NCBI GenBank assembly: GCA_910574475.1
Contig: CAJTAT010000004.1
Location: 62,001-126,000, forward strand
Reading direction: 5' to 3'
Origin: Clostridia bacterium
GTDB lineage: Bacteria; Bacillota; Clostridia; Lachnospirales; Lachnospiraceae
DNA length: 64,000 nt
The notes beneath the pieces are model-generated. The model saw only the letters and a program-made list of their open reading frames with translations. It was not told the DNA's origin and did not search any database. Shown piece after piece: positions 1 through 6,517 of this stretch. Within the stretch, counting starts at the first letter, position 1. Each line of letters begins with the position of its first letter. The translations under genes and the position numbers were made by a program.

Positions 1-830
1 TTATCTCCCAGCAGCCCTCTTCCTCCTGCCAAGCGTATAGCTGCCCTCGGATTAATAAACCGAAAGATGGCGACTGTTCTGCAGACTTCCTCATCTTTCA
101 GGGGTTCCAGTCCTCCAAAAGGTGTGCCTGGAATAGGATTCAGTACATTGAGGGGGATTGAGCCCACAGAGAGCTCCCGCAAAGTCAGGGCCAGATCCAC
201 TCGATCCTCCAGTGTCTCCCCCATACCAATGATACCGCCGCTGCAGACAGACAGCCCCGCCTCTCTGGCATCCTGTATGGCTTTTATTTTCTCATCGTAT
301 GTATGGGTAGAACAGACTTGGGGAAAATACCGTCTGGACGTTTCCAGGTTATTGTGATATCGAACCACACCTGCCTTCTTCAACTTTTTGAACTGCCCCA
401 GGGCTAAAAGGCCATGGGAGGCGCACAGCCTGATGCCGCTTTCTTTTCTTATAACTTCATAACTCAGACACATCTCTTCAATCTCCTGATCTGTCAGCGC
501 TCTTCCTGAGGTGACGACAGAAAAGCGGAGGACACCTTTTTTCTCATTTTCCTTCGCAGCCTTCGTTAAAATATCTGTAGCAAGCAAAGGATAACTCTCT
601 ACCTCAGCATGATAACAGGCTGATTGGGCACAATATTTACAATCCTCCGTGCAGCGTCCGCTTTTCCCATTGATAATGGTACAGAGATCAAACCGTTCTC
701 CACAATAATGACGTCGAATCCTGTTAGCTGCCTGGCAGAGTTCCTGAATAGGCGCTTCCCATAAAAGCATCCCTGTATCTTTTTCTATCAGCTTTCCATC
801 ATAAATCTCCTGTTCCAGTTTTTGAATCAT
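1..830 (-). CDS. bioB: Biotin synthase BioB (3' end cut off by window edge)
   Basis: Radical-SAM enzyme that inserts sulfur into dethiobiotin, the last step of biotin synthesis. Translating the minus strand gives about 276 residues starting MIQKLEQEIYDGK. The radical-SAM motif CTEDCKYCAQS supplies Cys60, Cys64 and Cys67 for the 4Fe-4S cluster. Other BioB blocks follow: YHNNLETS, CSGGIIGMGE, NPIPGTPF and the AAIRLAGGR segment near the visible end; the Arg of that last block ligates the 2Fe-2S cluster in known enzymes. The family is about 320-350 residues, so some tens of C-terminal residues lie outside the window. The ATG at 830 is preceded by AAGGAG ten bases upstream. No other bio gene is visible. 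A BirA-type operator lies over the promoter, so biotin repression is expected. Confidence 0.95.
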   Translation of the reverse strand, partial: MIQKLEQEIYDGKLIEKDTGMLLWEAPIQELCQAANRIRRHYCGERFDLCTIINGKSGRCTEDCKYCAQSACYHAEVESYPLLATDILTKAAKENEKKGVLRFSVVTSGRALTDQEIEEMCLSYEVIRKESGIRLCASHGLLALGQFKKLKKAGVVRYHNNLETSRRYFPQVCSTHTYDEKIKAIQDAREAGLSVCSGGIIGMGETLEDRVDLALTLRELSVGSIPLNVLNPIPGTPFGGLEPLKDEEVCRTVAIFRFINPRAAIRLAGGRGLLGD

Positions 831-884
831 AGTTCTGACACTCCTTTTGGTATTCCATTGTCCTAATTCTCGTTTCTTCTCAAA

Positions 885-938
885 AGTATAAAGAACCAAA
901 ATCAAATTGTCAACTATATTTTAAATTCAGTTGACAAT
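885..938 (-). promoter_or_regulatory. bioB promoter with BirA-type operator
   Basis: Reading toward bioB there is TTGACA (913-908), a 17-nt spacer and TATACT (890-885). Overlapping the -35 is an inverted repeat with arms ATTGTCAACT (906-915) and AGTTGACAAT (929-938). The core halves TTGTCAAC and GTTGACAA are 15 nt apart, which matches the known Gram-positive BirA operator pattern (TTGTTAAC and GTTAACAA about 14-16 nt apart). BirA bound to biotinyl-AMP would block polymerase. That this is the BirA site is inference from pattern, spacing and the adjacent bioB gene. Confidence 0.85.
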
Positions 939-993
939 CACTTTAAATTTTAAAATCAGAAACAGATCAAAATTATTTTTTGGTATGATCCAT

Positions 994-1185
994 TTATTCC
1001 TTACCTTTGGGAGACTTATTTGTCATAAGCTTTGACATTGCCATCTCTTCTGGCAACTCCACCCATTCACTATGTTTTTCTAACTCAAGTGCTTCTTTTT
1101 CCATTTGGTTAAAAATTGATTGCTTGATTTCTCTAAATGACAGGCTGCTGGTGAATCCTTTTTTCTTTTTCAGCCTTCGATTCAA
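994..1185 (-). CDS. Small hypothetical protein (63 aa), divergent from XRE regulator
   Basis: I do not recognise a family. The reading frame starts at a TTG codon that follows an AAGGTGGTG-like ribosome-binding site by a few bases, which is the main support for it being real. The product is highly charged: a Lys/Arg-rich N terminus (NRRLKKKKGF), a predicted helical middle containing EKEALELEKHSEWVEL, and a Lys-rich end (KSPKGKE). No membrane segment or signal peptide is seen. It lies divergently from the XRE regulator at 1376 and shares with it an intergenic stretch of repeated CGTATAAT motifs, so co-regulation, and possibly an antitoxin-like or partner role, is conceivable but unsupported. 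The other strand also has an open frame here (1007-1201), without a comparable ribosome-binding site. Confidence 0.4.
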   Translation of the reverse strand: MNRRLKKKKGFTSSLSFREIKQSIFNQMEKEALELEKHSEWVELPEEMAMSKLMTNKSPKGKE

Positions 1186-1260
1186 TGTACCACCACCTTA
1201 GAGTTTTGAGAATTCATGAATCTGCAGTGCCATTCTCGAATTCGTCTCGCTTACATGGAC

Positions 1261-1354
1261 ATTATACTACAACTACAACGTATAATCTATCTTTTTCATC
1301 GGTTTATAAATCTTTCGTGTGCGCCGTATAATATTATAGAATAGTACGTATAAT
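1261..1354. promoter_or_regulatory. Cluster of CGTATAAT repeats, candidate XRE operator
   Basis: CGTATAAT occurs at 1279-1286, 1325-1332 and 1347-1354, with an inverted ATTATAC at 1261-1267 that pairs with the first copy across 12 nt. The last two copies are 22 bp apart, about two helical turns, and the 1325 copy sits in a 12-bp perfect palindrome (1327-1338). All lie between the small divergent gene and the XRE gene, and the last copy could double as the -10 element of the XRE gene. Autoregulation is inferred. Confidence 0.5.
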
Positions 1355-1375
1355 AATCGCACCGGGGTCTTTTCT

Positions 1376-1696
1376 ATGTATGAAGAAAATTTTTGTATTA
1401 AACGAATTCGGGAGCTAATGGAGAAAAATAATTATAATCCCTATCGTCTTGCAAAAAAGTCTGGGGTTGCTCTTTCCACATTGACATCCATGTTTGAGAA
1501 AAATACAGAGCCGCATATACAAACACTTGATAAAATCTGTTCTGCCTGTGGAATTTCTGTTTCTCAATTTTTCGAACGTTCCTCACGAGATCTGACCGAA
1601 GAGCAGGCACAGTTGCTTGATGTTTTTAATACATTATCTCCAAAAGGCAAAGAAAAACTATTTTCTTACCTGGACTATCTATCAGAAAATGATTAA
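1376..1696 (+). CDS. XRE-family helix-turn-helix transcriptional regulator
   Basis: A 106-residue DNA-binding protein with a Cro/cI-type helix-turn-helix in roughly residues 8-62: IKRIRELMEKNNYNPYRLAK, then SGVALSTLTSMF as the recognition region, then a second helix pair ending CGISVSQFF. The tail (about residues 70-106) has the EEQAQLLDVFNTLSPKGKEK pattern often seen in short XRE regulators of Clostridia and carries no obvious ligand domain. The ATG at 1376 has only a weak ribosome-binding site (GGGG). CGTATAAT repeats directly upstream suggest that it regulates itself and the divergent small gene. A glycosyltransferase follows 71 bp downstream on the same strand, but nothing shows that it is a target. 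Confidence 0.85.
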   Translation: MYEENFCIKRIRELMEKNNYNPYRLAKKSGVALSTLTSMFEKNTEPHIQTLDKICSACGISVSQFFERSSRDLTEEQAQLLDVFNTLSPKGKEKLFSYLDYLSEND

Positions 1697-1767
1697 CACG
1701 CCATTTCTTTTTCCATGTTGATGTGATACACTTAATTTTAAGATGACAGAAATATGGAGAATTTCTT

Positions 1768-2610
1768 ATGAATAGACATGCCTATTTAATCATGGCACAT
1801 CACCAATTTGGTTTTTTGAAAGATCTGCTTCTCGCTTTAGAAGATGAGCGCAACGATATTTATCTGCATATTGATCAAAAAGTAAAAGAGTTTGATTTTG
1901 ATGATTTTTCTAATCTTCTGCAAAAATCCCACCTGTATTTTACGGAACGCATCAGTGTCACTTGGGGAGGTTATAGTCAAATTGCCTGTGAAATGACACT
2001 TTTAAAGGCTGCTGCCCCAAAACACTATTCCTTTTATCATCTGCTCTCAGGCTCTGATTTTCCGCTGAAAACCCAAGATGAGATTCACCAATTTTTTGAA
2101 GATCATGCAGATACCGAATTCCTTGATTTTGATTCTCCATCTGTCCCTGCCAGGGTACGTGAACGTATTTCCCTCTATCATTTTTTTCGTGAAAGCCGCT
2201 GTCCGATGGCAGAGCCTGTCGATACTTTTCTTACAAAGCTTCAACGATTCCTGCATGTAGACCGCCTGAAGGGCTCTTCTTTGAAGCTTCAAAAGGGGGC
2301 AAACTGGTTTAGTATTACGGATGCTTTTGTTCAATATGTTCTTGAGCGCGAAGACTGGATCTCTAGAACCTTTGCTCATTCTGTCTGTGCAGACGAAATG
2401 TTTTTACAGACTCTGGCTGCCAACTCAACCTTTATCAATGCAGTCTATAACCTTTATGGCGATGATAATTCAATGTCCAATCTGCGCTATGTGGACTGGG
2501 AGCAGGGTACTGAAAACAGCCCCTATATTTTTCAGGAAAAAGATCGGGAATTTCTGAAAAAGCTTCCACATCTCTTTGCAAGAAAATTTGATCGCAATAT
2601 TTTCCAATAG
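1768..2610 (+). CDS. GT14-family (core-2/I-branching type) glycosyltransferase
   Basis: A 280-residue protein with the hallmarks of CAZy family GT14: an N-terminal AYLIMAHHQFGFL block, the DIYLHIDQK segment, VTWGGYSQIACEM, and the YHLLSGSDFPLK block around residue 95. Animal members transfer N-acetylglucosamine or xylose to glycans; bacterial members are found in surface polysaccharide work with mostly unknown acceptors. There is no signal peptide or membrane segment, so it is probably cytosolic or peripheral. GGAG stands 8 bases before the ATG. It is not inside a visible polysaccharide locus: neighbours are an XRE regulator and a sugar kinase. Donor and acceptor cannot be deduced. Confidence 0.85.
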   Translation: MNRHAYLIMAHHQFGFLKDLLLALEDERNDIYLHIDQKVKEFDFDDFSNLLQKSHLYFTERISVTWGGYSQIACEMTLLKAAAPKHYSFYHLLSGSDFPLKTQDEIHQFFEDHADTEFLDFDSPSVPARVRERISLYHFFRESRCPMAEPVDTFLTKLQRFLHVDRLKGSSLKLQKGANWFSITDAFVQYVLEREDWISRTFAHSVCADEMFLQTLAANSTFINAVYNLYGDDNSMSNLRYVDWEQGTENSPYIFQEKDREFLKKLPHLFARKFDRNIFQ

Positions 2611-2616
2611 AAGTAT

Positions 2617-2645
2617 TTGCAGGTCCAAAGTCCTTGTGTTATAGT
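2617..2645 (+). promoter_or_regulatory. Promoter of the ribokinase-like gene
   Basis: TTGCAG (2617-2622), a 17-nt spacer and TATAGT (2640-2645) lie in the short gap before the kinase gene; a strong AAGGAGG ribosome-binding site follows. This gives the kinase its own transcript separate from the glycosyltransferase. Confidence 0.65.
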
Positions 2646-2668
2646 ATGTTCAAAGGAGGTTTACAAGT

Positions 2669-3571
2669 ATGAAAATTATAAATTTTGGTTCTCTCAATAT
2701 TGATAAAGTCTATGAACTCTCAGACTTTGTAACTCCCGGAGAAACTATCTCCGCCAAAGCCCTCAATATCTTTGCTGGAGGAAAGGGATTGAATCAATCC
2801 ATTGCAGCCGCCAGGGCGGGGGTATCTGTACTTCATGCAGGAGCTGTGGGAACAGACGGAGACTTTCTTTTAGCATTATTAAAAGATGCAGGCGTTGACG
2901 TTTCTATGGTTCGGACTCTAGACGCTCAGAGCGGTCATGCGATTATCCAGGTAAATCAGGAGGGGCAAAACTGTATCATCATCTATGGCGGTACTAATCA
3001 GATGCTTACCTGCGAACATATTGATACTGCTCTTGACCTTGGCGAGTCAGGAGATATTGTCCTGCTCCAAAATGAGACAAACAATATTTCCTATATCATG
3101 GAACAGGCTGCAAATCGGGGACTGAAAATCGCATTTAACCCCTCTCCCATCCCGGAAAATCTTTCTGAGCTTCCTCTGGACAAGGTAGAATATTTAATTC
3201 TGAATGAGATCGAGGGTGCTTCCCTTGCTGGTATCAAAGCTGAAACTTCAGATTTTGAAACTATTTTATCTGCTCTTCGCCAAAGATATCCACATTCAAA
3301 AATTGTTCTGACCTTAGGATCCCAGGGCGTATTGTATGAGGACGAATCCGGCAGAGCTTCCCATCCTATTTTCAAAGCAAAGGCTGTGGATACAACTGCC
3401 GCAGGAGATACCTTCTGTGGATATTTCTTAGCTGGAACCTGTCAGGACCGCAGTGCCCAGGAGTGCTTGCGCAGAGCTTCTGCAGCTTCCTCCATCGCTG
3501 TATCCCGGGCCGGTGCTGCGCCGTCCATTCCTGTAGTTCAGGAGGTAGAGGAATTCTTAGCAGACAAATAA
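2669..3571 (+). CDS. rbsK: Ribokinase / PfkB-family sugar kinase
   Basis: ATP-dependent kinase of the PfkB family, most like ribokinase, which makes ribose 5-phosphate in the cytosol. The N terminus has NFGSLNIDKVYEL, then the first PfkB signature FAGGKGLNQSIAAARAG at about residues 35-51, and the second signature DTTAAGDTFCGYFLAG near residue 250, whose Asp is the catalytic base. At 300 residues it is full length. AAGGAGG stands before the ATG. No ribose transporter or RbsD lies nearby, so the substrate could also be another pentose or a nucleoside. The stop codon overlaps the end of the convergent oxidoreductase gene by 15 bp, with no terminator between them. Confidence 0.85.
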   Translation: MKIINFGSLNIDKVYELSDFVTPGETISAKALNIFAGGKGLNQSIAAARAGVSVLHAGAVGTDGDFLLALLKDAGVDVSMVRTLDAQSGHAIIQVNQEGQNCIIIYGGTNQMLTCEHIDTALDLGESGDIVLLQNETNNISYIMEQAANRGLKIAFNPSPIPENLSELPLDKVEYLILNEIEGASLAGIKAETSDFETILSALRQRYPHSKIVLTLGSQGVLYEDESGRASHPIFKAKAVDTTAAGDTFCGYFLAGTCQDRSAQECLRRASAASSIAVSRAGAAPSIPVVQEVEEFLADK

Positions 3572-4552
3572 GTATCCAATTCCTTCTAAAATCCGATCTG
3601 TCGTATTTGCCAGAGCCACACTGAATTTCTCTGTCAAATACGGCATTTCTTCGCCACAAACGCAGCGCCCGAACTGTTCTACTTCCAGACAGTAATTATT
3701 GGGAACTTCCACTTTTCTCAGCTCGTCAAGCCCATCAAAAGTATGTACACGGTAGGTTAATGTCCCTGGCGCATTAAAGCCAAAATCGCCAGAAATGATG
3801 GTACCTTTTGATCCATGAATTTGAAAACGGTCTAAAGAAAGATTCTTTTCTGTTTCCAGCACCATGCCGCAGTCAATATGTGCCTTTATTCCATTCTCGT
3901 ATTCCAGTATAGCTGTGGTATAGAGGTCAATCCCCTCTTTTGAAAAACTACTTGTCGCATTGATTTTATTCGCTTCCGTCCCGATCATCCGCTGAAGAAA
4001 GCTTAAGGCATACACTCCTAAATCATAGGTGCAACCGCCAAGAGTTTCTTTTCTCATTCGTATGTTGCTGTGATTATAATCTGATGTAATAAGGGCGGCT
4101 TCCACATATCGAAGCTCTCCAATCAGTCCCTCTTCAATCGCATTTCTGATTTCTTTGATATATGGACTATGCTGGTATGCAAAAGCTTCCATCAAAAACA
4201 CATGATTTTCTCTGGCTACCTGGAACATCTCCTCTGCCTGTTTTGCACTGGGCGCCAAGGGCTTCTCACATAACACATGCTTTCCATGCCGGAGTGCTTT
4301 TATAGTCCATTCATAATGTAATGTATTTGGAAGGGGAATGTATACCGCCTCGATCTCTTTATCTTTTAAAAGCTCCTCGTAGTTTCCATATGCTTTTAGA
4401 AATCCATATTTCTTCTGAAACTCCTTTGCTTTCTCCATATTGCGTCCCGCGATTGCAGTCAGCTCACAATTCTCGGCAAGATTCATTCCTCTTGCTGTGT
4501 CCCGCTCAAAAATATAAGCAGTTCCCAAAACACCCCATTTGATTTTTCTCAT
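3557..4552 (-). CDS. Gfo/Idh/MocA-family NAD(P)-dependent oxidoreductase
   Basis: A 331-residue dehydrogenase with an N-terminal Rossmann fold (IKWGVLGTAYIFERD, then TAIAGRN) and the family motif CEKPLAPSAKQAEEM at about residue 95, whose EKP lysine is catalytic. The C-terminal alpha/beta domain carries GGCTYDLGVYAL, matching the conserved G-G-x-x-x-D-x-G-x-Y/H region used for substrate binding. Members oxidise or reduce sugars, inositols or related polyols; the substrate cannot be told here. It is preceded by AAAAGGAGG and ends inside the 3' end of the convergent sugar-kinase gene. The two genes may both serve sugar metabolism, but they are not co-transcribed. Confidence 0.88.
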   Translation of the reverse strand: MRKIKWGVLGTAYIFERDTARGMNLAENCELTAIAGRNMEKAKEFQKKYGFLKAYGNYEELLKDKEIEAVYIPLPNTLHYEWTIKALRHGKHVLCEKPLAPSAKQAEEMFQVARENHVFLMEAFAYQHSPYIKEIRNAIEEGLIGELRYVEAALITSDYNHSNIRMRKETLGGCTYDLGVYALSFLQRMIGTEANKINATSSFSKEGIDLYTTAILEYENGIKAHIDCGMVLETEKNLSLDRFQIHGSKGTIISGDFGFNAPGTLTYRVHTFDGLDELRKVEVPNNYCLEVEQFGRCVCGEEMPYLTEKFSVALANTTDRILEGIGYLFVC

Positions 4553-4636
4553 TTATTTACCTCCTTTTGTTGTACCATTTATCTTCTCTTTCTTTCATTA
4601 GACATAGAAGATTTGGTCTAGTCTCTTCCCCTGCCA

Positions 4637-4861
4637 TTATTCAGTTGTAAGCAAGGAGTTCTCACAGAGACTGGTCTGATAGATACGGATAGAGCTGTCT
4701 GATATGATAGAATAAGAATCTTTGATTTGTTCTTTGCTTATCATAATTCTAACATATTCTATTTTGGGCTGCAATGGGAAATCGTGTTCTGTCAGGCCAA
4801 AGAAAACCCCCGCAATTGCCGAAACAATCGCAAGGTTTTCCTCACTCTTTCTTTTTCTCAC
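4637..4861 (-). CDS. Small hypothetical protein overlapping the gltD stop
   Basis: I do not recognise this 74-residue product. The frame begins with a GTG that overlaps the gltD stop as GTGA, a layout typical of translational coupling, and that is the main reason to list it. The N terminus is basic (RKRKSEENLA), followed by a mildly hydrophobic stretch IVSAIAGVFFGL and then a polar C-terminal half with KIEYVRIMISKEQIKDSYSI. There is no clear Shine-Dalgarno apart from what gltD translation would supply. The opposite strand is also open across part of this stretch. It could be a genuine small protein of the glutamate synthase operon or only an accidental frame in the operon trailer. Confidence 0.4.
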   Translation of the reverse strand: MRKRKSEENLAIVSAIAGVFFGLTEHDFPLQPKIEYVRIMISKEQIKDSYSIISDSSIRIYQTSLCENSLLTTE

Positions 4862-6351
4862 TGCACCTGTAGATTCGTATATCCCATCAGATCAAAATCC
4901 ACTTCGCAGGCCGCCTCCCGGCCTTCCCGGATAGCCCACACCACCAGGGACTGTCCCCGGTGCATGTCGCCTGCAGTAAATACCCGATCCACGTTTGTCT
5001 TATATCCGCCTGACTCCGTGCTCACATTCGTTCTGGCATCTACATGGACTCCAAAGGCCTTTGTCACATAATCCTGGCTTCCCAGAAATCCTGCTGCAAT
5101 CAATACCACGTCTACCTCCAAGGTAAACTCACTCCCCTCCACAGGAACCATCATCATCCGTCCAGTCTTTTCATCCTTCTGGCTCTGGAGCTTCATACAG
5201 ATGGCCTTCTTTACATTGCCCGACTTATCTCCTACAAATTCCTTCACAGTCGTCGTATAGATTCGGGGATCCTCTCCAAACATGGCGATAGCCTCTTCTT
5301 GGCCGTAATCTGTCTTGCAGACTTTAGGCCACTGGGGCCAAGGATTGTTCTCGGCTCTCGTGTCCGGTGCTTTCGGCATCATCTCAAGCTGGACTACAGA
5401 CTTGGCCCCCAGCCGGATGGAGGTTCCCACACAGTCATTTCCTGTATCGCCGCCTCCAATAACCATAACGCGTTTTCCCTTGGTAGAGATGTATTTCTTA
5501 TCCTCAAAATTAGAGTCTAATAGGCTCTTAGTGGTTGCCCGCAAAAAGTCCACCGCAAAATAGATGCCTCCCAATTCCCGTCCCGGAACCTTAATATCTC
5601 TGGGGTTGGAAGCGCCACAGGTCAGGATCACCCTGTCATAGTCCTTCAAAATCTTATCTGCCTTGATATCTTTGCCAATATTGGCGTTGACCACAAATTC
5701 TACGCCCTCTTCTTTCATAATAGTAATTTTGCGGTCAATAATATGCTTCTCCAACTTCATGTTTGGTATCCCATAGCGCAGAAGGCCGCCTACCCGGTCA
5801 AAGCGTTCAAATACTGTTACAGAATGTCCCCGATGATTGAGCTGATCTGCCGCTGCCAGCCCGGAGGGGCCGCTTCCAATCACAGCAATCTTTTTCCCGG
5901 TCCGGTTCTTTGGGGGATCTGCTTTGGCATAGCCCTCTTTGTAGGCATTTTCTATAATGGCCAGCTCATTGCTTTTTGTTCCTACCGGATCTCCATTCAG
6001 GTTGCAGGTACAAGCCTTCTCGCAGAGCGCCGGACACACTCTTCCTGTAAACTCTGGAAAGCTGCTGGTCTTTTTCAGCCGCTTGTATGCCTGCTCCCAG
6101 TTTCCTACATATAACAAATCATTCCACTCAGGAATGAGATTGTGCAAGGGACAGCCGGAAGCCATACCGCCGATCACCATTCCTGCCTGGCAAAAGGGGA
6201 CGCCGCACGACATACAGCGCGCTCCCTGCCTTTGCTGCTCTTCTCTGGACAAAGGAGTGTGGAATTCATTAAAATGTCTGATACGCTCTTTGGGAGATTC
6301 TCCTTTTGGCTCTACCCGGTTATATTCCATAAATCCTGTTGGTTTTCCCAT
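4858..6351 (-). CDS. gltD: Glutamate synthase (NADPH) small subunit GltD
   Basis: The small subunit of glutamate synthase moves electrons from NAD(P)H through FAD and Fe-S clusters to GltB, which makes glutamate from 2-oxoglutarate and glutamine. The start chosen is the ATG at 6351 (MGKPTGFMEYNR), 7 bases after AGGAGG; an in-frame upstream TTG would add 12 residues that include this ribosome-binding site. The protein is 497 residues. N-terminal cysteine groups ARCMSCGVPFC and CPALCEKACTC bind 4Fe-4S clusters, followed by the FAD-binding VIGSGPSGLAAADQL at about residue 155 and the NADPH-binding VMVIGGGDTGNDC near residue 295. It lies 166 bp downstream of gltB, with a large hairpin in the gap. 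Confidence 0.96.
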   Translation of the reverse strand: MGKPTGFMEYNRVEPKGESPKERIRHFNEFHTPLSREEQQRQGARCMSCGVPFCQAGMVIGGMASGCPLHNLIPEWNDLLYVGNWEQAYKRLKKTSSFPEFTGRVCPALCEKACTCNLNGDPVGTKSNELAIIENAYKEGYAKADPPKNRTGKKIAVIGSGPSGLAAADQLNHRGHSVTVFERFDRVGGLLRYGIPNMKLEKHIIDRKITIMKEEGVEFVVNANIGKDIKADKILKDYDRVILTCGASNPRDIKVPGRELGGIYFAVDFLRATTKSLLDSNFEDKKYISTKGKRVMVIGGGDTGNDCVGTSIRLGAKSVVQLEMMPKAPDTRAENNPWPQWPKVCKTDYGQEEAIAMFGEDPRIYTTTVKEFVGDKSGNVKKAICMKLQSQKDEKTGRMMMVPVEGSEFTLEVDVVLIAAGFLGSQDYVTKAFGVHVDARTNVSTESGGYKTNVDRVFTAGDMHRGQSLVVWAIREGREAACEVDFDLMGYTNLQVQ

Positions 6352-6392
6352 AAAAATCCTCCTATTTAAGTCGCTGCGCGACAGCACTGAAG

Positions 6393-6485
6393 GGTAAAGT
6401 CACTTCGGCGCACACGGAATGAGAGAAACTTTCATTCGAAAGGGCACTCATGAAAGTTCCTCTCGTGCGCCTTCGCGACTTTACC
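6393..6485. repeat. Large imperfect palindrome between gltB and gltD
   Basis: The outer arms GGTAAAGTC (6393-6401) and GACTTTACC (6477-6485) are perfect complements. Further in, GGCGCAC pairs with GTGCGCC, GAGAG with CTCTC, and AACTTTCAT with ATGAAAGTT. The left arm carries 7 extra nucleotides (ACGGAAT). The stem is over 30 bp in total around a loop of roughly 14 nt. A small perfect hairpin, GTCGC-TGC-GCGAC, lies just beside it (6370-6382). In the gltBD transcript this would be a very stable structure. There is no T-run, so it is not a plain terminator; an mRNA-stability element or a mobile palindromic repeat are the options. Confidence 0.8.
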
Positions 6486-6517
6486 GTGTAGTCCAAAAAT
6501 CTTAAATATTATTTCTG

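Noticed and set aside
5044-5520. 158-codon plus-strand open frame
   Set aside because: Antisense to gltD, no ribosome site; an accidental frame.
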